Positions 26,102 through 35,492 of a stretch of DNA of 64,000 nucleotides are shown one piece after another. Location of the stretch: the NCBI RefSeq assembly GCF_025527015.1, contig NZ_JAODIM010000042.1, forward strand, positions 434,001 through 498,000. The letters run 5' to 3'. The notes beneath the pieces were generated by a model that made no database searches, had not been told where the DNA came from, and worked only from the letters and a program-made list of their open reading frames with translations. This DNA is from Winslowiella arboricola. GTDB lineage: Bacteria > Pseudomonadota > Gammaproteobacteria > Enterobacterales > Enterobacteriaceae. Every line of letters begins with the position of its first letter. Position 1 is the stretch's first letter. Position numbers and translations under genes: made by a program.

Positions 26102-27574
26102 TCAGTCCGGCGACCGCACCCGCGGATATTTCCATAACCAGCGGCCACTGGCCATCCGCCAGTAGAAACAGATGCCGCGCACAATCCAGTCAAAGAACAT
26201 CCCAAGCCAGATACCGACGACGCCAAAGTCGAGCACGATGCCGAGGGTATAACCAACCACAATCCGGCAACCCCACATACTCAGCATCGATACCCACATG
26301 GTATAACGCGCATCGCGCGCGCCTTTCAGCCCGGCAGGCAGCACCCATGACGCGGCCCAGATCGGCATAAAGGCGGCATTCAGCCACACCAGCACTTTCA
26401 CCACATCAATAACATCCTGTTCGCTGGAGTAAAACGACGCCAGCACGCCTGCCAGCGGCACCGAAATCAGCGCCAGACAGCACAGACCGAGGGTCGATAA
26501 CCAGAAGATATGTTTTAGCTGACGCTCCGCCTGTCCGATCTGCTGTTTACCGAGCCGGGTGCCAACAATAATGGTGGACGCCGATCCCAGCGAGTTACCC
26601 GGCAGGTTAATCAGTGAGGCAATTGAGAACGCGATAAAGTTACCGGCAATCACATTGGTGCCCATCCCCGCGACAAATACCTGCGTCAGCAGCTTGCCGC
26701 CGTTAAACAACACTGATTCAATACTGGCTGGCAGGCCGATGCTTAACACCTCCATCAGAATGGAGCCGTTCATACGTGTAAAGTAGCTTTTCAGGGTGAT
26801 TTTCAGCGCCGGGTTAAAGCCGATCATCAGCACATAAATCACCGCCGCCGCGCCGATATAGCGCGACAGCGTCAGGCCAATGCCCGCGCCAATAAAGCCC
26901 AGCCCGTCCCACGAGAGACAGCCGTAAATCAAAATGCTGCTGATAATGATATTGAGGATATTCATGCCGCCGTTAATCAGCATCGGCATTTTAGTATTGC
27001 CCGCGCCACGCAGCGCGCCGCAGCCAATTAAGGCGATAGCCGCCGCCGGATAGCTCCAGACGGTAATGCGCAGATAGATCAGCGCTAACTCTTTTACCTG
27101 CGGTTCGGCCGCCCCGGCAATGACATCAATAATTGCCGGACCGGAAAATTCAATCACCAGCGCCAGCAGCACCGAGGCCAGCGTCATCAGCACTAGCGAC
27201 TGACGGGTCGCGGCGCGCGCGCGCTTGCGATTACGTTTGCCCAGACTGAAAGCCACCACCACCGTGGTACCGAGGTCGACGGCGGCAAAGAAAGCGATAA
27301 TCACCATACTGAAGCTTTCGGCCAGCCCGACCGCCGCCATCGCCTCTTTACCTAAGCGACTGACCAGAAAGGTGCTCAGCACCCCCATCAGCAGTACGCA
27401 CATATTCTCGAAAAAGATCGGCACAGCCAGCGGAGTGATTTCCCGCCGCAGCAGAACATGATAAGAGCGCCGTTTTGGATACCAGGCGGTGCCCTGAATG
27501 GCGTGCAGCAGTTTGGTGTACAGCTTTTGCAAGTGAGTTCCGGCAACATCAGAAATACGGGGGGAGTAAAGCAA
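26102..27574 (-). CDS. yeeO: MATE family efflux transporter YeeO
   Basis: A 490-residue multidrug and toxic compound extrusion protein with 12 predicted helices. It matches E. coli YeeO along its length, with shared blocks such as REITPLAVPIF, MGVLSTFLVSRLGKEAM, TTVVVAFSLGKR, GALRGAGNTK and a C-terminal RWLWKYPR. E. coli YeeO exports flavins (FMN/FAD) and dipeptides. The N terminus is shorter than in E. coli and the exact start is uncertain. In E. coli yeeO lies in the tRNA-Asn/amn neighbourhood, and amn and a tRNA-Asn are also in this window. The gene is divergent from fepB. Confidence 0.88.
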   Translation of the reverse strand: MLYSPRISDVAGTHLQKLYTKLLHAIQGTAWYPKRRSYHVLLRREITPLAVPIFFENMCVLLMGVLSTFLVSRLGKEAMAAVGLAESFSMVIIAFFAAVDLGTTVVVAFSLGKRNRKRARAATRQSLVLMTLASVLLALVIEFSGPAIIDVIAGAAEPQVKELALIYLRITVWSYPAAAIALIGCGALRGAGNTKMPMLINGGMNILNIIISSILIYGCLSWDGLGFIGAGIGLTLSRYIGAAAVIYVLMIGFNPALKITLKSYFTRMNGSILMEVLSIGLPASIESVLFNGGKLLTQVFVAGMGTNVIAGNFIAFSIASLINLPGNSLGSASTIIVGTRLGKQQIGQAERQLKHIFWLSTLGLCCLALISVPLAGVLASFYSSEQDVIDVVKVLVWLNAAFMPIWAASWVLPAGLKGARDARYTMWVSMLSMWGCRIVVGYTLGIVLDFGVVGIWLGMFFDWIVRGICFYWRMASGRWLWKYPRVRSPD

Positions 27575-27710
27575 GGATGGTTAAGGGCTGAACAATAATC
27601 AATTTATTTATCCGGCACCGCACAAAAAGTCCTTTTTTGGTTGCGGATTCGCTTTTTCAGGTGTCGTGGGCGGCGGTAAACAGGTTTAAATTCAATAAGA
27701 TTAGCGCTAT

Positions 27711-27729
27711 GATAATAATACTCATTTAC
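27711..27729 (+). promoter_or_regulatory. Fur box upstream of fepB
   Basis: GATAATAATACTCATTTAC matches the 19-base Fur consensus at 15 positions and lies 18 bases before the fepB ATG, in the fepB/yeeO divergent region. Iron-dependent repression of the fepBDGC operon by Fur is the expected consequence. Confidence 0.7.
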
Positions 27730-27746
27730 ATTAAATTCGTTAATAA

Positions 27747-28772
27747 ATGAAAAATTTGCTGTCAAAAAGCGCATCGCAAATGGTTGCGCTGCTTGTGTTT
27801 CCGCTGGCCCTGATGGTGACGGGTTGTGACAATAATCAGAGCGAGCAACCAGTGGCCAGCCAGCCGGGTGCGCAGCAGGGCGACTGGCCACGTACGCTGG
27901 CGACGCCAAAAGGGCCGCTGACGCTGGATCACGCGCCGCAGCGGATTGTTTCCACCAGCGTGACGCTTACCGGAACGTTGCTGGCGATTGATGCGCCGGT
28001 GATTGCCTCCGGCGCCACCAGCCGTAACAGCAGCGTGGCGGACGAGCAGGGCTTCTTCACCCAGTGGGGAGCGCAGGCCAAAGCACGTCATATGAAATCC
28101 CTCTATATCACCGAGCCAAATGCTGAAGCGATTGCCGCTGAAGCGCCGGATTTGATTGTGATGTCCGCCACCGGTGGCGATTCGGCAGTGAAACTCTATG
28201 ATCAGCTTTCAGCCATCGCGCCGACGCTGGTGATTGATTACGGCAATAAAAGCTGGCAACAGCTGGCCAGCGAACTGGGCAATATCACCGGCCATGAAGC
28301 GGATGCCCGTCGCCGGATTGACGGTTTTGCGCAGCGGGTGGCGGCGGTAAAGCAGTCGATCACTCTGCCGCCGCAGCCCGTTTCGGCGCTGGTGTATTAC
28401 GAAGACGGACGCGGCGTTAATCTCTGGACCCGCGCTTCGGCGCAGGGGCAGCTGTTAAGCGAACTCGGCTTCACGCTGGCCACTCTGCCTGCCAATATTG
28501 ATGCGCAAACCAGCATGGGTAAGCGCAATGATATTATCCAGTTATCCGGCGAGAATATGGCCTCCGGGCTGAATGGCAATACGCTGCTGCTGTTCTCCGC
28601 CGATGCGCAGACGGTGCAACGTGTCAGCGCCAATCCTTTTCTCACCCATCTCGACGCCGTGCAGCAACAGCGGGTCTATGCGATGGGGCCGGATACTTTC
28701 CGCCTCGATTACTACAGCGCCAGCAATATGCTCAACAACATTGAGCAGCATTTTGCTGCGCCAAAACCATGA
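27747..28772 (+). CDS. fepB: Fe-siderophore ABC transporter binding lipoprotein, FepB-like
   Basis: A 341-residue periplasmic binding protein of the helical-backbone (class III) type. The N terminus is a hydrophobic signal ending in a lipobox-like VTGC near residue 26, so it is probably a lipoprotein, whereas E. coli FepB is soluble. The body (TLDHAPQRIVSTSVTLTG, ITEPNAEAIAAEAPDLIVM, RLDYYSASNML) fits FepB, which binds ferric enterobactin. A Fur box precedes it. It overlaps fepD by four bases (ATGA). It delivers catecholate-type ferric siderophores to FepDGC. Confidence 0.85.
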   Translation: MKNLLSKSASQMVALLVFPLALMVTGCDNNQSEQPVASQPGAQQGDWPRTLATPKGPLTLDHAPQRIVSTSVTLTGTLLAIDAPVIASGATSRNSSVADEQGFFTQWGAQAKARHMKSLYITEPNAEAIAAEAPDLIVMSATGGDSAVKLYDQLSAIAPTLVIDYGNKSWQQLASELGNITGHEADARRRIDGFAQRVAAVKQSITLPPQPVSALVYYEDGRGVNLWTRASAQGQLLSELGFTLATLPANIDAQTSMGKRNDIIQLSGENMASGLNGNTLLLFSADAQTVQRVSANPFLTHLDAVQQQRVYAMGPDTFRLDYYSASNMLNNIEQHFAAPKP

Positions 28773-29764
28773 CGCAATACAGCACGCAACGCCAGCTCAG
28801 CCTGCTCGGCGTGATTTTGCTGCTACTGCTGCTGTGCTGTGGCGCCAGCATGCTGCTGGGGGCGAAAACCATCAGCCCGGCGGATGTCTGGCACAGTCTG
28901 ACCGGGCAGCTGCAAAATGCCGACAGCGTGATTATTGTCGATGCGCGTCTGCCTCGCACGATTGCCGGGATCCTCGCCGGACTGGCGCTCGGCGGTGCAG
29001 GCGCAGTGATTCAGGCGTTAACCCGTAATCCGCTGGCCGATCCGGGCATTTTAGGGGTTAACGCTGGCGCCAGTTTTGCGATTGCCATCGGTATCAGTCT
29101 GTTTGGCGTCAGCGGTATGGCCGGATGGCTGGGCTTCGCCTGGGGCGGGGCGCTGCTGGCCAGTATTGCGGTATGGCTGATTGGATCGCTCGGCGGCGGC
29201 CGGGTCAATCCGGTGCGTCTGACGCTGGCAGGTGTGGCGCTGAGCGCGGTGCTAACCGGGATGACCACTTCACTGGCGCTGCTGAATCCGCAAACCTTTG
29301 ACCAGATGCGGATCTGGCAGGCCGGTACTCTCGATATCCGTTCGCTGCATAATCTGCGCTTTATCGCCCCGGCGATTACTGTCGGATGCCTGCTGGCGCT
29401 GCTGTCGGCGCGTGCGCTTAACAGCCTGAGTATGGGCGAGGAGATGGCGGCGGCGCTGGGGACGCGGGTGCTGCTGGTGCGTCTGCTGGCGGTGGTGGCG
29501 GTGATGCTGCTGTGTGGTTCCACCACTGCATTAGTGGGGCCGATTGCGTTTGTCGGCCTGATGATCCCGCATGTCGCGCGCTGGTGGTTTGGTTCGGATC
29601 AGCGCTGGATCCTGCTTGCCTCTTTTCTGCTGGCGCCAGTGCTACTGCTGACCGCCGATATCACTGGCCGTCTGCTGGTGGCGGGCGAGCTGCGCGTATC
29701 CATTGTCACGGCCTTTATCGGCGCGCCGGTGCTGATTTGGCTGGTACGGCAACATAAATATTAA
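28769..29764 (+). CDS. fepD: Fe-siderophore ABC transporter permease FepD
   Basis: A 331-residue FecCD/BtuC-family permease. Typical features: DARLPRTIAGILAGLALGGAGAVIQALTRNPLADPGILGVNAGA, read here in pieces, is the conserved N-terminal block, followed by the GSTTALVGPIAFVGLMIPH gate region. About ten helices are expected. It is translationally coupled to fepB and followed by fepG. FepD and FepG form the heterodimeric inner-membrane channel for ferric enterobactin-like siderophores. Confidence 0.88.
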   Translation: MTQYSTQRQLSLLGVILLLLLLCCGASMLLGAKTISPADVWHSLTGQLQNADSVIIVDARLPRTIAGILAGLALGGAGAVIQALTRNPLADPGILGVNAGASFAIAIGISLFGVSGMAGWLGFAWGGALLASIAVWLIGSLGGGRVNPVRLTLAGVALSAVLTGMTTSLALLNPQTFDQMRIWQAGTLDIRSLHNLRFIAPAITVGCLLALLSARALNSLSMGEEMAAALGTRVLLVRLLAVVAVMLLCGSTTALVGPIAFVGLMIPHVARWWFGSDQRWILLASFLLAPVLLLTADITGRLLVAGELRVSIVTAFIGAPVLIWLVRQHKY

Positions 29765-29774
29765 GGAGAGTCGG

Positions 29775-30809
29775 GTGGTAGCCAGAACGGTGCTGTTGGG
29801 GAATCCCCGTGGCATGATTAATGGTCGTCTGTCATTGCGGGTGATGCTGACCAACGGCCTGTTACTGCTGCTGGCATTGCTGCTGGCGCTGTTTGCCTTG
29901 TGCTACGGCACATTAAGCCTGACGCCGTTACAGGTGTGGCGCGCATTGCAGGGCAGCGGCGAGCCGGGAATGATTACCGTGGTCAGCCAGTGGCGTGCGC
30001 CGCGGATTGTGCTGGCGCTGGTGCTGGGCGCCGGTCTGGGCGTCAGTGGGGCCGTATTTCAGTCGGTGATCCGCAATCCGCTCGGCAGCCCGGATGTGGT
30101 GGGCTTTAATACCGGTGCATACACCGGCGTGCTGGTGACCATTATCCTGCTTAATGGCAGCTATTATCAGATCGCCAGTGGCGCGCTGATCGGCGGTATC
30201 GCCGCCGCCGCACTGGTGTGGCTGCTCGCCTGGCGCGAGGGCATTGTCGGCTTTCGCCTGATTATTGTCGGGTTGGGGGTGGCGGCGCTGCTGTCGGCGC
30301 TGAATACCTGGCTGATTATCACCGGTTCGCTGGAGAGTGCGATGAGCGCCGCGCTGTGGGGGGCTGGTTCGCTAAACGGGATGACCTGGGCGAAAGGGCA
30401 ACCGGCGCTGCTGGGTATACCGTTGACCATTACCGTTATATTGCTGCTGGGAAAACGACTGCAACTACTGGAGATGGGTGATGACAGCGCGCGTGCGCTG
30501 GGAGTAAACGCCGAAGCCAGCCGCCTGTGGCTGATGCTGTCGGGTATTATCCTCACCGCCATAGCCACCGCCAGCGCCGGGCCGATCTCGTTTATCGCCC
30601 TCGCGGCGCCGCAAATTGCGCGCCGTCTGACGCGCGCCAGTTCCGTGCCGCTGTTTTCGGCGGCGACGAGCGGCGCGCTGTTACTTCTGGCCGCTGATAT
30701 TACGGCACAACACAGCTTCAACGGCGTGCAGCTGCCGGTTGGCGCAGTGACCGTCAGTATCGGCGGTCTGTATCTGATTTGGCTGCTGATCCGTGAGTCT
30801 CGTCGCTAA
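29775..30809 (+). CDS. fepG: Fe-siderophore ABC transporter permease FepG
   Basis: A 344-residue permease matching FepG: ARIVLALVLGAGLGVSGAVFQSV-type block read as LALVLGAGLGVSGA, then NPLGSPDVVGFNTGA, the middle LWGAGSLNGMTWAKG, and AGPISFIALAAPQIARR near the C terminus. The start is taken as GTG 29775 because AGGAGAG lies six bases upstream; ATG 29814 would give a protein closer to the E. coli length and cannot be excluded. Its stop overlaps the fepC start (TAATG). It is the second half of the permease pair. Confidence 0.87.
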   Translation: MVARTVLLGNPRGMINGRLSLRVMLTNGLLLLLALLLALFALCYGTLSLTPLQVWRALQGSGEPGMITVVSQWRAPRIVLALVLGAGLGVSGAVFQSVIRNPLGSPDVVGFNTGAYTGVLVTIILLNGSYYQIASGALIGGIAAAALVWLLAWREGIVGFRLIIVGLGVAALLSALNTWLIITGSLESAMSAALWGAGSLNGMTWAKGQPALLGIPLTITVILLLGKRLQLLEMGDDSARALGVNAEASRLWLMLSGIILTAIATASAGPISFIALAAPQIARRLTRASSVPLFSAATSGALLLLAADITAQHSFNGVQLPVGAVTVSIGGLYLIWLLIRESRR

Positions 30810-31627
30810 TGATAAACCGTACCGTTACCAGTCGTTTACAGGCCTCCGCGCTGACGCTGGCCTATGAGCAAAAAGTGATTACCCGCGATCTGAATGTCAC
30901 CGTTCCTGACCGACAGTTTAGCGTGATTATCGGCCCTAACGCCTGCGGCAAATCGACGCTGTTGCGAGCGCTCTGCCGGTTGTTAAAGCCGCGCGGCGGT
31001 CAGGTGCTGCTGGACGGTAAAGATATCCATCAGCTGGGCACCAAAGCGCTGGCGCGCCAGCTGGGGCTGCTGCCGCAACATGCCATCGTACCGGAGGGGA
31101 TTAGCGTGGCGGAACTGGTGGCGCGTGGCCGCTATCCGCATCAGAGTCTGCTAAAGCAGTGGAGTGACGCCGATCGTCAGGCGGTGGATGCCGCGATGGC
31201 CGCCACCAATATCAGCGATCTTGCCGCGCGCAGTGTGGATGAGTTATCGGGTGGCCAGCGCCAGCGGGTGTGGGTGGCGATGGTGCTGGCGCAGCAGACG
31301 CCGCTGCTGTTACTGGATGAACCCACCACCTGGCTTGATATCGCGCACCAGATTGAGTTGCTGGATCTGTTCCGTCAGCTTAATCAGCAGTCGGGCCATA
31401 CGCTGATAGCGGTGCTGCACGATCTGAATCAGGCCTGCCGCTATGCCGATAACCTGATTGTGATGCACAGCGGACAGATCGTGGCGCAGGGTAAACCTGC
31501 TGAGATTATCAGCGCGCAGCTGGTGCAACAGGTGTTTGGCATGACCAGCGTGATTATTGATGACCCGGTATCGCATACGCCGCTGATTGTGCCCTGCGGT
31601 CGCTTTCATCCGGCACCGGCGCGTTAA
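30809..31627 (+). CDS. fepC: Fe-siderophore ABC transporter ATPase FepC
   Basis: A 272-residue ATP-binding protein. Walker A is GPNACGKST near residue 42, the signature is LSGGQRQR and Walker B is LLLLDEPTTWLD, followed by the switch His in LHDLNQA. It fits FepC/FhuC-type ATPases that power ferric siderophore import. It is the last gene of the fepB-fepD-fepG-fepC operon and is coupled to fepG by a TAATG overlap. It converges on fes, whose 3' end is 19 bases away. Confidence 0.9.
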   Translation: MINRTVTSRLQASALTLAYEQKVITRDLNVTVPDRQFSVIIGPNACGKSTLLRALCRLLKPRGGQVLLDGKDIHQLGTKALARQLGLLPQHAIVPEGISVAELVARGRYPHQSLLKQWSDADRQAVDAAMAATNISDLAARSVDELSGGQRQRVWVAMVLAQQTPLLLLDEPTTWLDIAHQIELLDLFRQLNQQSGHTLIAVLHDLNQACRYADNLIVMHSGQIVAQGKPAEIISAQLVQQVFGMTSVIIDDPVSHTPLIVPCGRFHPAPAR

Positions 31628-31646
31628 GCGCCGGGCGGATGTGCAG

Positions 31647-32951
31647 TTACAGGGTATCTTTTAGCAGCGCCTGCACGCCGTCAATCAGTCCGCCACGCCA
31701 GCAGAGCGGGTCATGGCCGCCAATATATTCGCGGTAAGCCACCTGCAGACTGGCCGCTGTTAATGCGCTCAGCATCTGTTGATTGACAAAGCCTATATCC
31801 TCTTCAGTACTGCCGGACTCCATAAAAATCTTCAGCGTCGCCGCCGACTGCTGGCGGCGTGCAACCTGCTTTGTCAGCCAGCCGGTATTGTCTGTTTCAG
31901 GATGATGCATAATATTCACATCCGGCCACCAGAATGATCCCGACTGACTGAGAATGCGGCCAAAGCGCTGCGGCCAGTGCAGTCCGGCATACAGCGCGGC
32001 GAGGCCGCCGTAGCTCTGACCGCTGACCACCGTGCGTTGCGCATCGTCGCTGAAGGGGGTGAGGCGACGACTTAGCGGCAACAGCTCCTGCTGCACTGCC
32101 TTCCAGAAATGCGGGTTGCACGGCAGTTCCTGGCCGCGATGCGCCATATCGATCACATCAATAAATAACCAGCAGGCGGCAGGCAGCTGACCGGCGGCGG
32201 TTTGCTGGTCGATAGCGGCATAAATCGGGATATTTTGCGCCCAGTTCTGGCCGTCGAGCACAATAATCAGCGGCCGCTGCTCCGGCTGCGCGCTTTCACC
32301 GCTGGTATACAGCCAGATCGGGCGCTGATTACCCAGTAATCTACTCTGCCAGTGAAAACGGTGCAGGCGGGCGGCGTCGGCGTCGATATCGCCGCCGCTG
32401 TCAAAGGTCCGCCAGCCCTGTTGCACAGGCGCGTCGGGCATATGCGCGGCGGAGAGCGCTTTACGGCGGCTGGTAAAGTGCGGGCGTAGCGGATTCAGCG
32501 GATCGGCGATTGCCAGCGGGAACAGCGATATCCACCACGCGCGCTGTTGCTGGCGCGCAGTGTCCGCATCCTGACTAAAATCGGGCGGCAGCTGGCTGGC
32601 ATTCACCGGGATCAGACTGTAGCTGCCGCGCCAGCGCGGATCGATGGCGGCTGACCAGTACCAGACATCGGTGCCCGCCAGGTGCTGCATCGTTTCTGGT
32701 TGCTGGCTGTGGTGATCGGTGACGCCATTGACATCAATATAGACCTGCACCGTTTGCGGCTGACTGCCGCCGCTATCGCGCCAGAAATAACTCATTCTGA
32801 CGTCACTTCCCGTCTGCTGTTCAACCAGCGGTGTGCCGATCTCCGCCAGTTGTTGCCACCACTCTGGCTGGCCGACATTGGACGCCGCCAGCAGTTGCGC
32901 CACTGTCCCCGCCGGTTGCAGGGCTGGCATCAGGTTTGTTCGCTTTATCAT
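31647..32951 (-). CDS. fes: Enterochelin esterase Fes
   Basis: A 434-residue cytoplasmic esterase that hydrolyses ferric enterobactin to release iron. The N-terminal region is the enterochelin esterase-specific lid domain; the C-terminal alpha/beta-hydrolase carries the nucleophile Ser313 in GQSYGG and the catalytic His414 in GGHDPLCWRGG. Length is a little above E. coli Fes (about 400). It is divergent from the TonB-dependent receptor and adjacent to fepBDGC, forming a full import and iron-release set. No enterobactin synthesis genes (entABCDEF) are in the window, so the siderophore may be taken from other organisms or made elsewhere in the genome. Confidence 0.9.
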   Translation of the reverse strand: MIKRTNLMPALQPAGTVAQLLAASNVGQPEWWQQLAEIGTPLVEQQTGSDVRMSYFWRDSGGSQPQTVQVYIDVNGVTDHHSQQPETMQHLAGTDVWYWSAAIDPRWRGSYSLIPVNASQLPPDFSQDADTARQQQRAWWISLFPLAIADPLNPLRPHFTSRRKALSAAHMPDAPVQQGWRTFDSGGDIDADAARLHRFHWQSRLLGNQRPIWLYTSGESAQPEQRPLIIVLDGQNWAQNIPIYAAIDQQTAAGQLPAACWLFIDVIDMAHRGQELPCNPHFWKAVQQELLPLSRRLTPFSDDAQRTVVSGQSYGGLAALYAGLHWPQRFGRILSQSGSFWWPDVNIMHHPETDNTGWLTKQVARRQQSAATLKIFMESGSTEEDIGFVNQQMLSALTAASLQVAYREYIGGHDPLCWRGGLIDGVQALLKDTL

Positions 32952-33031
32952 CGACTTGTCCTTCGTTACTTTTCGCCACAGAGACTAACAGTTTGTTGTC
33001 AAAACCTCGCTTAAGAAATACTAATACGAAT

Positions 33032-33050
33032 GTTATTGAGAAGCATTTGT
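33032..33050. promoter_or_regulatory. Weak Fur-box-like site between fes and the receptor gene
   Basis: GTTATTGAGAAGCATTTGT matches the 19-base Fur consensus at about 12 positions. It lies in the 237-base divergent region of two iron genes, where a Fur site is expected, but the match is modest. Confidence 0.35.
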
Positions 33051-33188
33051 GTTTGCAATAGCATGCCGGGCATTCCGCTGAACGCTGTTTTTTGCCTCTG
33101 TGGCAAGGGGTTATCGTGGCAAGCGGGAGGAGAAGTGGCTAATGCCGTCTGATGATATGCATTCAGTACCGACAGGGATTATAAAAAA

Positions 33189-35369
33189 ATGTTTAAGCGT
33201 TTAAAAAAACAGCAAGTCTTAACCGCCGACAGCGCGCGCACGCGTCTGATACTGGCTTCGGCCCTGATGGTGGTTCCGCTGGCGTATGCGGCGGCGGCTA
33301 CCGAAGAGACGTTGACTGTCACTGCCAGTGCGCAGGAGAGTGTCACTTCCCCGTTAAAAGGCAACGTGGCGAAGGAGAGTGCTTCAGGCACCAAGACCGC
33401 TACGCCGCTGCGCAAAACACCACAGGCTATTTCGGTGATCACCCGTCAGCAGATGGACGATCAGGCGGCGCCTTCGGTGTCCGATGCACTGAGCTACACC
33501 AGCGGCGTGATGACCAATTATCGCGGTAACTCCAACCGTAACGATGAAGTGATCAGCCGTGGTTTCCGTTATGCACCGAAGTTCCTTGATGGCCTGAGCT
33601 ATGGCCTGTCAGGACAGGCGGGCGCTGCCGGGCAGGTGGATCCCTGGTTGCTGGAGCGGGTGGAGATGGTGCATGGTCCGGCCTCGGTGCTGTACGGCCA
33701 GGTCAACCCCGGCGGGCTGATCAATATGACCAGCAAACGTCCGACGGCGGAAAGCATCCATAAAGTGAAATTCAGCAGCGGCAATCAGCATCTGGCCGAG
33801 GCGGCGTTTGATTTTGGCGGTGCGCTAAATGACGACTACAGCCTGTTTTACCGGCTGAATGGCATCGCCAGCACTAAACATGAATTTGTGAAGAATGAAA
33901 AACAGCAACGGATGGCGATTGCACCGGCGCTGACCTGGCTGCCGAACGAAGACACCAGCATTACGCTGTTAACCAGCTACACCAATGAGCCGGAAGCGGG
34001 CTACCGCAACTTTCTGCCATATGCCGGAACCGTGGTGCCGGTTAACGGCAATACCATTCCTTATGATTTTAACGTCAGCGACAGCAGCTATCACGAAGCG
34101 AAGCGCGAGCAGACATCTTTAGGTTATATCTTCGAGCATAACTTCAACGATGGCGTGTCGTTTACCCAGAACTTCCGCTACAGCAATATGAGTGAGTCGT
34201 ATAAATATCTGGTTTACACCTCGGATGTTGCCGGTTCGCCAGGGGTTATTGGCCGCCGTCCGCAGCACGATAAAATCGAATCGGAAGAGCTGGGGATTGA
34301 TAACCAGCTGAAAGCGCTGTTTAACACCGGTGAGGTCACACACTCGGTGCTGGGCGGGCTGGACTATAAGTGGAGTGATGTCGATACGCAGATGTGGCTG
34401 GTGCGTGGCGATGAGTACAATCTGAACTGGTCAAATCCGACCCGGATCAGCGTTGACGAAAGCAGTATGAGTATTGCTACCGATACCCGTAAGAAGCTCG
34501 ATCAGGTTGGCGTTTATTTGCAGGATCAGCTGGAATGGCATAACTGGAATCTGCTGCTGTCAGGCCGTCATGACTGGGCGGAAGTCCGTACCCTTGACCG
34601 CACGTCGGATACGCAAAGCCAGCAAAACGACAATAAGTTTACCGGCCGTGCTGGTCTGCTGTATGCGTTTGCTAATGGTGTTTCACCCTATATCAGTTAC
34701 AGCACCTCGTTTGAGCCGAATCTGAGCAGCGGTGCGCCAGGCAGCGATCCGTTTAAACCGACCACCGGTGAACAGACCGAAGTCGGGGTGAAGTATCAGC
34801 CGCCAGGCAGTGAAACGGTGATTACAGTTGCGGCCTTTGATATTACGCAGAAAAATATTACCCAGTACAACAGCGTGCTGGGCTATAACCAGCAGATTGG
34901 TAAAGTGCAGTCGAAAGGGGTCGAGACCGAGATTCACAGCCAGCTGACGCCAGAAATCAATGTGATGGCGGCATATACTTACACTGACGCGGTGACCAAA
35001 GAGAGCAGCATCGCCGGACAGGCAGGCAATACGCCAGCGATCATTCCGCGTCATGCCGCATCGGCGTGGGGCAGTTACAGCTTCCATGATGGCGTACTGA
35101 ACGGTCTGACGTTAGGCAGTGGTGTGCGTTACACCGGTGTGACCTGGGGTGACTCGGTGGGTGGGGTGACCGTGCCGCACTACACGCTGTATGATGCGAT
35201 GGCGAAGTATGAACTGGGTGAGGCTTCATCGGCACTGAAAGGCACCACATTGCAGTTTAATGTGAATAACCTGACCGATAAGCACTATGTTTCATCGTGC
35301 AACAACGACAGCGCCTGTTTCTATGGCAGTGGTCGTACGATGGTGGCTTCGGTTAGCTACAGCTGGTAA
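33189..35369 (+). CDS. TonB-dependent siderophore receptor (FhuA/FoxA-type)
   Basis: A 726-residue outer-membrane receptor. A signal peptide (residues 1-36, ending around AYAAAA) is followed by a probable TonB box (EETLTVTA), the plug domain ([52 protein letters not shown]) and a 22-strand barrel that ends in a terminal aromatic residue (SVSYSW). The [21 protein letters not shown] end with two Cys is typical of hydroxamate receptors such as FhuA and FoxA. Yet the adjacent fep/fes genes handle catecholates, so ligand class is not settled. Divergent from fes. Confidence 0.88.
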   Translation: MFKRLKKQQVLTADSARTRLILASALMVVPLAYAAAATEETLTVTASAQESVTSPLKGNVAKESASGTKTATPLRKTPQAISVITRQQMDDQAAPSVSDALSYTSGVMTNYRGNSNRNDEVISRGFRYAPKFLDGLSYGLSGQAGAAGQVDPWLLERVEMVHGPASVLYGQVNPGGLINMTSKRPTAESIHKVKFSSGNQHLAEAAFDFGGALNDDYSLFYRLNGIASTKHEFVKNEKQQRMAIAPALTWLPNEDTSITLLTSYTNEPEAGYRNFLPYAGTVVPVNGNTIPYDFNVSDSSYHEAKREQTSLGYIFEHNFNDGVSFTQNFRYSNMSESYKYLVYTSDVAGSPGVIGRRPQHDKIESEELGIDNQLKALFNTGEVTHSVLGGLDYKWSDVDTQMWLVRGDEYNLNWSNPTRISVDESSMSIATDTRKKLDQVGVYLQDQLEWHNWNLLLSGRHDWAEVRTLDRTSDTQSQQNDNKFTGRAGLLYAFANGVSPYISYSTSFEPNLSSGAPGSDPFKPTTGEQTEVGVKYQPPGSETVITVAAFDITQKNITQYNSVLGYNQQIGKVQSKGVETEIHSQLTPEINVMAAYTYTDAVTKESSIAGQAGNTPAIIPRHAASAWGSYSFHDGVLNGLTLGSGVRYTGVTWGDSVGGVTVPHYTLYDAMAKYELGEASSALKGTTLQFNVNNLTDKHYVSSCNNDSACFYGSGRTMVASVSYSW

Positions 35370-35380
35370 TCCGTATCTGC

Positions 35381-35444
35381 ACGGGCGGCGATAACGCCGC
35401 CCCTACATTAATATAAACGTAGGGGCGGCGTTATCGCCGCCCGT
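35381..35444. repeat. REP/BIME-like paired palindromic repeat
   Basis: Two perfect inverted units, ACGGGCGGCG-ATAA-CGCCGCCCCTAC and GTAGGGGCGGCG-TTAT-CGCCGCCCGT, separated by 12 bases. The two units are themselves inverted copies, so the whole element can fold into one 26-base-pair hairpin. It sits 11 bases after the receptor gene and before amn, convergent genes, where it probably acts in 3'-end stability or termination. Confidence 0.85.
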
Positions 35445-35492
35445 ATCAATGATTTGCAGCGGCGTTAAATACGTTCTCACAACCCTTTACCC

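Noticed and set aside
35381..35444. Considered as a CRISPR fragment because of repeated palindromes
   Set aside because: There are only two units, inverted rather than direct, with no spacers and no cas genes.
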